Origin: Simmondsia chinensis
Taxonomy: Eukaryota; Streptophyta; Magnoliopsida; Caryophyllales; Simmondsiaceae
Reading direction: 5' to 3'
Assembly: GCA_018398585.1 (NCBI GenBank)
Contig: JAGTTD010000026.1
Coordinates: forward strand, 1,555,001-1,619,000
DNA: 64,000 nucleotides
Part shown: positions 1 to 13,300 of the stretch, piece by piece
Position numbering within the stretch: the stretch's first letter is position 1
Layout of the letters: each line of letters begins with the position of its first letter
Notes under the pieces: generated by a model
The model's input: only the letters and a program-made list of their open reading frames with translations
What the model was told of the DNA's origin: nothing
The model's database searches: none
Position numbers and translations under genes: made by a program

Positions 1-860
1 CTAATAATAAATAAGTATATTCCGTTGGATGTGAAATTTTTTGCCAAAAATGTTGAGATGACCCATTATTTCGGTAATTTATATGTAGCTTACACTTATC
101 CAAAAAATAAAAAAAAATGATACGTAGCTTACATCAAAATTTGATGAGCTTTATTGTACTTATATATATATTATCGTATAATGTACTATTAGTATTCTCT
201 GTATAAAATTTGTTAGATCTTACAAAGTTCATCTAATCCCAACATAAAGTATAAAAGTGATAAAATATTTAAACCTTAAGGTATCTCGTTTCGTTTTATT
301 TATTTTGCATTTGAATGTAAAGAAAAGTGTTTTAAATAGATCTTAGATTCGATTACCATAAGAGATGGACATACCAACACTCCCAACAGCAGTGTATTCC
401 AACACGATGGAATTATTCCATGAAGTAGGTTTTAATTACCGAACATATGTTCGTGTTTATAAAACAAGTTGGATGTTGAACTGATAAACTCAACATAATA
501 AAGTAATCCTTAAAGTACGGTTCTACGATCGTATAACTTATTATACGATTAGCAGGGAGTGTTGCGTGTTTTTTTTTGATAAGTAGTATGTGTTTTTCTT
601 CTAAGATGCAGAATAATTTGTGATATTTTATATTATAAATAATTTTTGACGTGTTTAAGTTTACAGTATGTTTTCTTACACTACCATATTTCAATACTCT
701 TTACTTTCGCCTTTCAATTTTTTGGGTATATGTCGATTTTCACAATTTGAGGCATCTTAATATGTAATTTTAAGTACATTATATCGTCTATACTTATCAC
801 TGCCCCGCAAAAAAAAAATTCTTAATCCGTTACGGCTGGACAACAAACATGCGTCACGCA
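1..860. other. KNOX intron 4 (part), AT-rich
   Basis: AT-rich sequence downstream of KNOX exon 4 on the minus strand. I searched it for the expected last homeobox exon (helix 2-3 and the WFINQRKRH segment) and did not find it, so that exon should lie left of the window. Nothing else is recognised. Confidence 0.5.
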
Positions 861-1058
861 TAAAGGAACATACCCAGTGCCTTAAGGGCTCCCGCCTACG
901 CAGGGTCTGGGGGGGGGGGATGTATGCAGCCTTCTCCCTTCAGGGTGTTAACCTAAAGAGAGGCTGTTTCCCAGTGCCCCCAACCTGAGGGTGAGGACTT
1001 CCCAGAAGGTCACCGATCCTGGTACTACTCTCGCCCAAGCACGCTTAACTTCGGAGAT
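861..1058 (-). repeat. 5S-headed SINE copy 1 (5' truncated)
   Basis: Read on the minus strand, it starts inside 5S rRNA (A box onward), continues through the C box and runs into the Angio/Au-type SINE body (AAACAGCCTCTC, then GGCTGC.TACATC). It ends with TATGTTCCTTTA. It carries an internal run of 11 G on the plus strand. The 5' end is truncated next to KNOX exon 4, only about 30 bp beyond its splice donor, in sense orientation to the gene. Confidence 0.85.
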
Positions 1059-1088
1059 GAAAAAGACGAAAAGAGAAGAGTTCCATAC

Positions 1089-1348
1089 CGAAGGGTAAGG
1101 CCATTTGTAGTGCAATTCCCACCAAGTAAGAAGTTTTTGGCGAGCCTCTTTCGGAAGCTTTCCTTTCTTTTTCTTCTTAGAAAGTTCTCGTTTCAGACTA
1201 CTCAAGTACCCTCTGTACTTGTCCAGCAATCGCTTTTTCAGTTCTCTCTCCTCTGTGTTCGGATCTATACTCGCCCCGCCTTCGGTTTCCATCCCACCAC
1301 TGTTCTCCTGGTCCTCTTCCGATGAAGCGACACCCTCACATTTGTCAT
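1089..1348 (-). CDS. KNOX exon 4: linker, ELK domain, first part of homeodomain
   Basis: The acceptor (TTTTACAG) precedes 1348 and the donor GTATGG follows 1089. The exon enters with two bases that complete an Asp codon and ends in phase 0 after WPYPS, the classical intron position inside the TALE homeodomain. It contains 86 complete codons after the split one, counting the split codon's partner bases from exon 3. Confidence 0.93.
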
Positions 1349-4300
1349 CTGTAAAACATATACACGTATTATGTCTCGTTAGTGAAGCATGGGTCGTGCA
1401 TGAGCACACATTATACATTGTGCTTAAGTTTTGTTAATATTGAAATGGAGTCGTTAGGATTCGTATTCGTGACCACTTGCTCAACAAACTCAGATAACAT
1501 ATTAAGAAACCAATTGTCCCGAGAATTTAAGCTAATGGATGAAAGTCAAACTAATCTCGAATGCCGATTCCATTGGGTTGGCTTGGACCTGAGTAAACTT
1601 CTCAATTGATGTTCACCCAACTCGCCCCCGGGAACAAACGAGCGAACGCAATAGTTCTTTTCGTAAGGGTAAGAAAAGACTATAAGAGCCTTTTCGAATT
1701 CAAATACGAGTTAATTGCATAATTACTGCTATTCTTATCTCTAGAACCTCGTGAATGTTAGATACATTAAAAACTGATACAATATTCAAGGTAACATGTC
1801 ATATACAAGACATGAAGATCGTTGGTTTCAGCTAGGGCATTTTGAGCCAGCCGGTTGCATTTAAGTTGACACATTTAATCCGTTTCATTAATTGGTTTGA
1901 ACTTGAGTTTAATAATATCAGTTATATATTTTATTTTAACAGCGATAAATATATGAGACATTTATTGTTAGTGTGACATAACAAAAATGTCATTCATATA
2001 TCATGTAACCTACAAGCTATCTACTAATTACTTCATTCTAGTAAAATGGTAAGTACTCCTAACTCGTTTAAAAAATGAATTAAATTCAAATTAATTTATT
2101 TTCTACAACCTTTTTTTTTTTTTTGTGGTAATTAGCGGCAAAACCGCGTAACAAAAGAGGGCACTCGGCTAAACGATCCCTTGGAAATCCCGTAAACGGG
2201 AGATCTACAGAAAAGATCCAAAAACAAAGGGAGAAAACAACAAGAAACAGGCGCATCCAAACCAAAAACGAGAACATACCCAAACCACCAAACAGAAGAA
2301 AGGGACAAAAAACAAAAAAGACAGGACGACGGAGAAAGCTGAAGCAGAGCGACCCAAAAGAACACCTGGCTGGATCTCAACTGAAGAAAAATCAGACAAA
2401 TAACACGGGAAACAGGAGCTGGACTGAAACCTCAACCCCAAAACCAACCAACTCAATTAGCAAGCAGGTCTGCCACCATAGGTGGGTCGAAACCATCAAA
2501 ATTAAATTCTACAACCTTTTTATAATATGAACATAAACACCACATGGAATGATACAATTGAATACAGTATATATAGAGCTCGAGAAAACCCACCCGAGTG
2601 GGAAAAGGCAAAACAAAAATAGCAATGAACCCCAAGACATCTTTCTTGGTTTTTTTTTTTTCCCGATAATTAGTGACAAGAGTGGCAATACAATATAGGC
2701 AAACCCAAAAAATGGGGCTTGAGCTAGCACGCATAACAACATGCAACAGAGAAAATCACTACAGAGGATCAGGAACACGAATAGACAAAACTAATGTAAC
2801 AAAACAAGATACCTTTCTTGGTATAAATCCTCGAACATGATATGAGCACCAATAATCTAATAGACTGTTAATGTTACTTTAGACTGTAGCCTCGTTTGGT
2901 ATACAGGAAGTAGAAATTCATAAAAAGCACTTATGTAGACTCTTATTTGATTGGCAGTACTGCAGAAAGTAAAAATTTTTAAGCAATTTTTTAGTTAACT
3001 AATCTTCTAAAGAAAGTTCTAATTCCTATCCTGTCAACCAAAAGTTTTTTAATTACTTTTTAAAAAGTTAGCAAAGAAATTAAACACTCCAAAAATATAG
3101 TTTTACACGGGAATTTAATTTATGTGACAAACGAATAAGATGTATAAGTAGGGGAAACAAGAAGCACAGGGATTGAAATGCAAATAGTAAGAGTAGAGGG
3201 GACATGAAAAGAAAGGGCAAAATCAAATGTCTTATCAAAACCCTAAGGGGCCAACCTTTCCCCATAACTAGTCATCTCTCCTCTAGCCTAGTTCCTAGCT
3301 TCTAGCTATCATTTTTTTTTTTTTATTATGGTAAATTCAGGGGAGAAGGGTGCTCTAGTGGGGGCTCGAATCCCGGCGCTCTCACATAGGCAACCGGGAA
3401 CCACATCACTAGGCTAAGAGCTACTTGCTCGCTTCTAGCTATCATGCACTAAATACTACCACACCTAATATTAATATGTCGGATCTTATTGAAACTCTGA
3501 AGTTAAAAGAAAACTACTAAATAGTTTTTTGACGGGGTTACATTGAAAAATAAGGCTGCATACATCTACCCTATGGACGAGAAGATGGCACACGAAAATA
3601 TTACGTTTAGAGTTTAGTTTTTGTCGTTAACGACAAACTAGTTCCTAAACGTCTGTTTCTCATGATATTTTTGTGGCTTTTTTTCTTGCAACATACAGTA
3701 TTTTTGTTTTTAAAATATATTACAGGTACATCATCACTTAGCTACTGTAAAATTTGATTATTTATTATTTAAGTATATATATTTTGATACTACAATATTG
3801 ATAATGAGATATTTTGATAATTAAATATTGTATTAAAAAGAAACCTTTCAATACAAACTAACATCGTCCATCAAAGCGGAGTCCAAAAAAGCCTGTAGGT
3901 GTGGGACAATAGCAAAACAAAATAATAGACTACAAAATCCCTAAACACCTGCAAACATATCAACTACTAAAGCATAATAGCATATCCAAAAAATTCAAGA
4001 CGTCTATACCTCCATCAACCTGTAAAATACAGAGCTAAATGAAGCACCTTTAAAAATCATGAATATTGTATCACTATGTATCCTAGAACTTTAAACTTTT
4101 ATCAATCAGATATCCTTATGTTAGAATTTAATAGATTTTTGTTAGAAAATATTGAAATAATATATACATATTCTTTGTGAAATTATGATAACCCTTTTCT
4201 AAAAAATGTTGATAGGGCACGCTTAATAATATTTTTTTCGATAATTATTGGCATAGCCGTAGTACATATAGGAACTCGACAAGGCGAGCCCTAAGCCACC

Positions 4301-7300
4301 CTGTAAACGGAAGTCGGTATAAAACCAGAACAAACCAGGAAAACAGACAAGCACCAATCCATAAACACAAAACAGGGAAAAAAGAAGGACAACAGATGGA
4401 GCCGGAATAGAGACACACATAGAAGCACCTAACAGACGATGAAACAACGACCTCGAAGAGGATGGGAGACAGGAGAGGAATAACCCTCCTCCCCCACTAT
4501 GCAAGCAAGGTACCAAGCACGTCTAATAATATAAGTATCTTTTATTAGATTTTGGAAAATTTTTACCCTAGCTCGCTAATTTTTTGCTTATAAACAATTA
4601 AATAATTCATATATATTATTATACTCTGAGAAAGGTTCACCCGACGTCGACATAAGGTATTTAGATAATAAAATATTTTGGCCGAACTTTGAGAAAAGTT
4701 TACCAACTTCAACAAAGGACACTTAGGTGATAAAATTTTTGTACTATACCATACATTACTGTATATATTGAAATGCCAAAATACGTAGTAAATAAATGTC
4801 TAAACTTCAAAGTACCTAAGTGTCCCTCAAATATATCATAACTTTTTCTATTTAACTATGCTAATTTATTCTTATCGTTAAGCATAGTGTAAAATTTGCA
4901 AGGATAAAACTGATACAATTAACAAAAATATAAGGATTTATGACACAATTAGGTTTCTTTGTTTGGCACTTTAGCGGGTATTCTTATGTTGTTTTTCCCT
5001 ATTCTACATTGCGTGTATGTTTCTCAATCTCCTGTTCTGAGATACCGATTTTTGTATTACGAGTTTTCTCACAATCTAATAAAAAAAAAAAAAAAAGAGG
5101 CAAGGACAAGAATAATGATTCAATATACCAGCCTTTCAAAGAGTGAGATCACTTGGAAAATATTTTTTGATAATTACAAATATAAGAGTAAAGCCTTCCC
5201 GTGCAGTGTGTGGTCACCAAAATATTATATTTATTATATTTTAATTTTTATCTAGTGTTACAATTCAATCATAGAATAATATATTAAATACTACTTAAAA
5301 CAATAAAAAACTAATTTAAATTAAATTTACAGATATTAGAAACTAATAACGTAAATAACTCGATATCCATTCGCAGGAACTCAAAATCTAGCATTACAAG
5401 TTCTTTGAGCAATTTATCAGTACATATATAACAATATATGATTTTTTATTTTTGATAATTAGAAAGACAACTCTCAGAATAAAACTAACAGACCTATCGA
5501 AGCGAAGCGTGAAATTAAATTATGGCACGATTATTATCTATTACAATTATATTAAATTTATCGCATATATTATAGATAATTATGTACTTAAATTATGTTT
5601 AAAATCATTAGGCAACAAAATCTTGAGGAATTACAAGTTCATGCACTAACTTTAGGGCTTGTTTGATGTTATTATCTGTTAATAGCTTTTAGTTTTTGAG
5701 AAATTAAATTAGATGTTTTTTATATTTTCCGGATACCACATGCCGTGCAATGCTCTTCTCGTCGTTGGATCCCACGACTGGCTGAGCAATAAGTGTTAAA
5801 ATAGGATGTTGTTATCACCAAGGCAATAAATATTATTGTCAGAGTAATAATATAATTTATAAAAAATAATAGCCACAAGATTTCACAAATTACTTTTCTT
5901 GGCATTAACATTTTACCACCGCAATAACATTATCCTTAAAATTTTTTTTTCTTGTTGTGGGTTTTATTTTTAGTTTCACTTAAATTAAAAAAAAAACCCT
6001 TGAAAACAAGAAACTAACAATCAACAAAATAAAAGTCGTTCCTAAATAACCAAAAAACTACAAGTAGGAAACGGCACCAAACATAAACATAGTAACTTTG
6101 GTGTTATTCTATTAAATAAGAATTAGACAGGTGAATTAATAGTTAATGTATAGAGAAAAATAACAAAGAAAATGTAAATGTAATAATTAAGCAATGAGAA
6201 GATCAGGGTTTTTCCTATCTCTTCACGTGTAGTTCTGATATTCACTATGTATATGAAAAGGATTTTAAAGTGTGCCATTAATGAATGAATAGGTTTGCAA
6301 AGCTAGTAGTCAAAAAAGGTAAGATAGTGAACTCGGTGTAGCGATAACAGGGATATTGGAAGTGCTGTGAAATAAGATAATTTACTGATGGCGGTTGCTC
6401 CTTTAGCCGTTGGCAATAATGAAAATTCTTATGAAGATAGTCCTGTAGCTGGTGCATCCTTTGCATTGGATGGCTTGAAGCTGACATTGGATGATAATAA
6501 TGGTGTTTCTGTTAGAGATGGTGTTCAGGTGGAGGTCGTTGAGGAGGTGTTGGGCGATGATGAGTTGAGTGATGATATCCCTGCTCATACTAAGAGCATA
6601 TTGAGTGCTATGTTAATTTGTCCCCCTTTAAAATTGGTCTTGCACCTTGTTGTGTTAAGCCTTTTGCCGGGCTTTCCTCCACTCTCTGTCGAACCCGTCA
6701 AGCTTGGAAACTTGGAAAGAAATTGGGCTTAAGATATGATGGTCCTGACAGCGACATGCATCATCCCTTTTGCTGTCTTGAAGCCGATGGCCTTATTGGA
6801 GTTATCCGCAAGAAGAAGAAGCATCACAAGACGAAGTCAACCAGTACCCCGTCCCCAGTCTAATCCATTTGGCATTATGTGTTTCGGGAATCGGTATAGG
6901 TGTGTTTCATTTAGCTCTTCGTGTTTCAGGGGTTATTGCGGGTACATACATCTCATTTTCTTGAGGTATGATGTTGTACTTCAGGGGTTGGCGTATTGGT
7001 AGGCGTCTAGGGGTTCTCGGGTCTACTGTTCTATTTTGTTTTGTCTTGTTTTTTCCCACTCTTGTGGGTTTCCTCAAGCTCCGCTTCGGTGGGTGCGCCG
7101 GTTATGTACTGAGAGTTATCTCTCCAATTATCGGAAAAAAAATAATGAAGTATATTGTGGATATTTAAATCTTTATGAAAGGGTTCTTTACTGATCGTTT
7201 TCTCTATTACAAATCCAATATGAACATGTATCCGCAATGTACGTATAGATTGAGACGGGTATAAGATGGTCAATAGTAGGACTGTAAGGAACAAGAGGAG

Positions 7301-10300
7301 TGGGCTAGTTCTTTACAGCCCCATACTATTAATTATCTTGTTTGTGGAGTATGGGAGGGGTTAGCACCCCTAAAGTAGAACTGCTTGTTTGAATGACACT
7401 ATTGGATAAAATGAACATCAAGGAACGTCTTTGGAACCTGACGCTTTTTGTTCGATATTTGTCTTTGGAATCAGAGTATTAGCCTCGAGGTGGACAAATG
7501 GTGCCCGTTATGTTAGGAATTAGCAGAAAGTGTGGATCGGCTTTTCCTTAGATGTAGATTCTCTGGGAATATAAGATGCAATTGCTTGCAGTGGTGGAGT
7601 ATTCAATGGTCTGCTCCACATACAATCAAAGAACGTTTTGAACAATGACTCTCGTGTCGTGGGAAGAATATTCCAGAAGAAGACATGGCTTACAATGTTT
7701 TTCGTTGCTATCTGAAAAATTTGGTGTTCTAAAAATAAGATTATGAAGGTCAGTGGATTGAAGATGATATTCTTTAGAGTATCAAGATGAGGATTGGGTC
7801 GATTGGGGCAAGTTGAGGCATGTTCTTGTAATTCAGGAGTTGGCACGATAGTAGGCGTATAGGCATTTTAGGGTTTTTTATTATGCTTTTTTCCTGCTTT
7901 GGTGGGCTTTCTAAGGCTCCGCTTCGATAGGTGCGCCCGTTTTATTCAGAGAGTAATCTTTCTAATTATCGTCAAAAAAAGAGGAGAATTGGGTAATAGA
8001 AAAAGGTATGGTGTGAAGAACTCTCCTATTCCTCGAAGGAAACTAGAAGAAACTTTGAATGCATCAAGAATTGAAGTACATCGTGCCCGTTGGCGATGTA
8101 AAAGGAGGATCCTCTAGTTTCTCAAAGTTTTAGTTGTAGATTTAGATGTTGGAATCCTTCCGTTTTCTCTTACTGGTTCTGGGTTGAGTCCCGTTTTCGC
8201 TGGTGCCCCATTTGGTATTGCGAGTTTCTTCGCTATTTATCAAAAGAAATGATTGAACGGGCGTATTCGAAAATGACTAGGTCTATCTAGATCTACATCT
8301 AGATTAAGAGCATTTTTGTATATCCACCTATTCCTATATTCTCCATATATATGGTTTCACTTGCAGTGTTTTTGTACTGCAATTTTTTACTATTTATCAA
8401 AAAAACTTTACAGTCTATTATCCTAATGGGTAATGCCGTTCAACCGAAATTATATGAAGAAAAAGAGAAACATGACCTTTTTGCTAATTTTTTGAACAGA
8501 GATTTGAAGTTTATTTGCATATATAAGGTTTTATAATCAATTATATTAATTAAAAATAATATAATAATTTCTTCTTAGATAAATGTTTATTTAAATTAAT
8601 ATATTTCCCATGTATATTTCTTTAAGTTAAATAAAATAAAATTCACGAGTAAAATTTAATAATGTTTTATTTAGATTTTTTTAAAAAAGTAACATTAAAG
8701 TATAATTATGCAGAATATTTATTTATCCACTTAAAGCATAATTAATCATTTGATTAAAATTTTATTAAAAGTGCGTGTAAAGGAGAAAACCAAAATAAGA
8801 CAGAAGAAGACTCGACTGAATAGCACACTAAGATCAAAGTTATACACATAGAGAAGTCCAGCTTTGAAGGCGGTCCACAACAATTGTCTTTCTAAGGGAG
8901 CCTAGATGTCAATGCCAAACCGTGTCGGGAATGAGTTGTGGCAATTACTCGATGTGGGTTTTCCAAACAATGGTGGAGGGAGACGTTGGACATCCAACTA
9001 GTGTCGAAACCCAGTTATAAACCCTCAATTTTGTAATTTTGAGAATGCGGTTCCAATCTGGACGTGAATTTTGGAAGATAAGTACTGTTAGGATTACCTC
9101 AAATTTATGTATTTAGAAATTAAGGGTAGCTGAGGGGTCACCGGTCGATCGGGGGATGTCTGATCGATCGAGTGATTTAAGTAAAAAATACCTGTTTTGG
9201 CCGAGAGAGGGCCGATCGATCGGGAGTGGTTTTTCCGCGAGGGTTATAAATAGACTTGTTAGGGTTTCAGTTTATGTATCCAATTTCAGAGTGAGGCTGC
9301 CGCCGTCATCAATAGAGAGAGAGGTGATTTCATAATTCCTCCAATTTAGATATTCGGGTGCTACGAGAGTTCAAAGGGAGTGATCTATAATTCTCCATAG
9401 ATCTCGTTAAGAGGAAGTGTGATTGTAATTCGTCCGTTCAAGTTCAATAAAAATTTCCATCTACGCCCGTGGTTTTCTCCCCTCTCGATTGTAGAGGAGT
9501 TTCCACATAAATCGTTGTGTTCTTCTTGTTTGTACTTTCTTTCACCTATTTTGTTTACTTCTCGTTTGTGTGAGTCATATTATTTGAATCGAATCAAGTG
9601 ATAGGGTTTACGCTTCTGCATAAAGATTTCCCTAACAAATTGATATAAGAGAATATCAAGTTTGTTCAAGATTTTCTTACAATTGGTATCAGAGCCTTGT
9701 CTATTTCGATTTGATACTATGACGTCCGCAATTCGATCCGAAGTTGAGATGTTTGGTGGTCAAGGGAGCTTCAGCTTATGGCAGGTTCGCATTAAGGGTC
9801 TCTTGACTCAAAGTGTCTTGAACAAAGCTTTAGATGGAAAAGAGAAGAAACTAGAGAATTTAACAGAAGCACATTGGGAGGAGTTAGATGAGAAGGCACT
9901 CACAGCAATTCAGATATCTCTTACCAATAAAGTTTTGACAGAAGTTCTCGAAGTGAAGACCGCTAAGGAGTTGTGGGAGAAATTGCAGGATATGTTCTGT
10001 TTCAAGTCTGTCTCCAACAAACTCGCAGTTAAGCGTCGGTTGTTCACGTTTTGTATGTCAGAAGGTATGTCACTTAAGAATCACGTCAATGAATTTAATT
10101 CAATTATTCAAGATTTGAAAGAATTAGATGATGTTCTTAAGGATGAAGATCAGGCAATATTGTTGTTATGTTCTCTCTCTACTTCATATAAGGGTTTTGT
10201 TGAAAGCATGAATTATGGTGGTAGACAAACCATATCTATTGATGAAGTTAAGAGAAATCTACTGAGTAAAGAAGGAGTAGATAGAGAATTATCTGATTTT

Positions 10301-13300
10301 GTTAATAACTCAGGTAGTGGTTTATTTGTGAGAGGGAGAACTGAGTATGATCATAGTGGAAGCAAGTCTAAGTCTAGGCATCAAGGTCTAACCTGTAACT
10401 ACTGTCATAAGAAAGGGCACATTAAGAGAGAATGTTACAAGCTTAAGAGAAAACTTGAAGCAGATAACAGGTCTGACTAGAGATCTATAGTAGCTAGTGT
10501 TATGGATGATGAGATTGAGGGTAATGTACTGTCCGTGTCTGAACCTTAGTCCAGTTTTAGAGAAAGTTGGATTTTGGATTCGGGTTGTTCCTATCATGTC
10601 GGCCCCAATCGGGATTGGTTTTCCACGTACGAGTCAGTTCGAGGTGGAGTTGCTTTGATGGATAATGATACTTTATGCAAAGTTCTGGATATAGGAACAA
10701 TTCGTTTTAGGATGGTCGATGGCACTATTAGGGTTTTGAGCGCCATGTTCCTGATTTGAAGAAAAATCTCATTTCCTTAGGTACTCTTGAGTCTAAAGGG
10801 TACAGGTACACAACTAAAGGTGGAGTTTTGAGGGTCGTTAAGGATGCATTGATAGTTATGAAGGGTAGAAGGTTAGGTACATTATATGAGCTTGTCGGTT
10901 CCACATTTGCTAGATCTGTTGCAGTATCTTCATCATCCTTATTGTTGACAAAACTAGAGATCACAAATTCAGGACGTTTGAGATTGGATCATTCAGGTGA
11001 TAGGGGTCTGTCTGAGCACAGTGTGAGGGACTCTTTGTGTGGTCAGTCTATAGGACTGATATTCTGTGAACAAGGGCTTTATGGGAAGCAGAAAAATTTT
11101 CGCTCCAAGCAATTCTTGAAGAACAGAGATGTCACGTTTGATGAATCTTCGTTATTGACTCCACAGAAGATATCATCAGTTGTTTGTGATTCATGTCAGG
11201 TGAGTAAGCCAGAGGGAGTTCAGTTTAAGTTAAGCAACATAGTTTAGCAGCAGGTGGCTGTTTCAGAAGATGTGTCAAGAGTCAATTCAGAAAAGAAGAA
11301 GATTGGCATTGCTGATAACCTCTCAGATATGTTCACTCAGTTGCTACCTAGGAAGAAGGTCAAGCTTCGCTCGGACTCGGTTAGGTTTTGTGTTTTGTCT
11401 AGATAACCTCATGTGTGGGGTATTTTGTGGAGTAGGTGAAGATATTTTGTTTTTATGTAAATTTGAGTTAAGGTGGAGATTTGTTAGGATTATGCCTCAA
11501 ATTTGTTAAGATGGGTGACCTCTTGGGAAGTCCTCACCCTCAGGTTGGGGGTACTGGGAAACAGCCTCTCTTCAGGTTTACACCCTGAAGGGGGAAGGCT
11601 GCGTACATCCCCCCCCCCCCCCCCCCCCCCCCCTCAAGACCCTGCATAGGCAGGAGCCCATGAGGAAGTAGGTATGTTCTTTCTATGCCTCAAATTTATG
11701 TATTTAGAAATTAAGGGTAGCTGAGGGATCACCCCGATCGATTGGGTGATTTAAGTGAAAAATACCTATTTTGGCTGAGAGAGGGCCGATCGATCAGGAG
11801 TCGTTTTTCCACGAGGGTTATAAATAGACCTGTTAGGGTTTCAGTTTATGTATCCAATTTCAGAGTGAGGCTGCCGCCATCATCAATAGAGGGAGAGGTG
11901 ATTTCCTCCAATTCAGATATTCGAGTGCTACGAGAGTTTAGAGGGAGTGATCTACAATTCCCCACAGATCTCGTTAAGAGGAAGTGTGATTGTAATTCTT
12001 CCGTTCAAGTTTAATAAAGATCTCCATCTCTGCCCATGGTTTTCTACTCTCTTGATTGTAGAGGGGTTTTCACGTAAATTATTGTGTTTTTCTTGTCTGT
12101 TCTTTCTTTCACCTATTTTGTTTACTTCTCGTTTGTGTGAGTCATATTATTTGAATCGAATCAAGTAATTAGGGTTTACGCTTCCGCATAAAGATTTTTC
12201 TTACAAATTAGTATAAGAGAATATTAAGTCTGTTCCATATTTTCTTACAAGTACGTATCCTTTTTCTATTGTTTGTTATGTACATTGTATCGCTAATTAT
12301 GTCGTTCTCTAACAAAGTATAAAATGATTAGTAAAAAATGTTTTCTTTCAGAACAAATAAGAAAATATCATAAGGTGGGAGCATGTTTTTCGTTAAAATA
12401 AAGAACGACAAATCTCAAATGAAATTTGATCTTCCTTGAAAAACCAAATAGACAAAACATGATAAGGAACCTTCTGAAACTTTACTGGCCTTTAGCGTAC
12501 TCATGCAGGTTTGATCCTAAAATAAATTGACATTCAGTGATATAACCCACTAATGAGAACCAATCATGCAGTTTTAGGAGTTGAGATGTCCACGGTAGCT
12601 AAAACACTTTTCATTTTATATTATAATACTAGCTAATATATGGGTTTTTTAGATTATATATGCACATATGTATACATATATAGCGTATGTTACATACGTT
12701 GTTTACTTCTATAATTATAAATGATGATATGCAATAGAAGTAAATTGATATCATATCTCATATTACTTTTCACAAATTAGGGCTTCAAACAACTGCTTTT
12801 GTTATTTGAGGTCTTGGCTGACTGAGAATTATATGTTTGTATTGATTTTCTCTCAACTCGGGTGCGAGATCTACTTATATGTGGTGTTCTTAACAAACTG
12901 ATTATTCAAAAAGCTAAAATCGTTATATGAAGGGCTGCAAATAGCTTTAAACTCCAATAGGGAATATACAATTCGAAAAAAAGGTGCACTTCTTAACTAG
13001 GTGTGTTCAAAAAAATCCGCTACCAAAATACAGAAACCAAATTTTCGAAATACCGACTCGAAAACACGGTTGACCATACCGAATTTTCGGTTTGGTTAAC
13101 TGCACCAAATAAATTTGAGGTATTTCGAGATGGTAACGGTTAGTAATTTTGTCCATTTCGATTAACTAATTTACGAAAATAATACATATCATGTATATAA
13201 TTTTACAACAACAACAATAGACCTAGTGCCTCAAGGCCTCCTGCATAAGCAGGGTCTGGGAGAGGTGGATGTACGCAGCCTTACCCCTTCGGGAGTAATC

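Larger units (their letters stand above)
9086..12249 (+). mobile_element. Gag-only Ty1/copia retrotransposon (non-autonomous), complete ends
   Basis: Two LTRs (9086-9681 and 11482-12249, starting TGTTAGGATTA and ending TTCTTACA) are flanked by the 5-bp target duplication AGTAC (9081-9085, 12250-12254). A primer binding site TGGTATCAGAGCC (tRNA-Met type) starts at 9684. A purine-rich tract AAGGTGGAGATT precedes the 3' LTR. Inside are an uninterrupted gag, a piece of protease, and the very end of pol. Integrase core, reverse transcriptase and most of RNase H are deleted. It would need enzymes in trans. It lies in KNOX intron 3, opposite to the gene. Confidence 0.92.

Noticed and set aside
948..1088. 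Continuation of the KNOX reading frame past WPYPS (VWNSSLF...)
   Set aside because: It passes a GTATGG donor at the classical homeobox intron position and runs into a SINE, so it is intron.
9086..12249. Host gene made of the copia Gag
   Set aside because: Intact LTRs, primer site and target duplications show a transposon. There is no sign of domestication.
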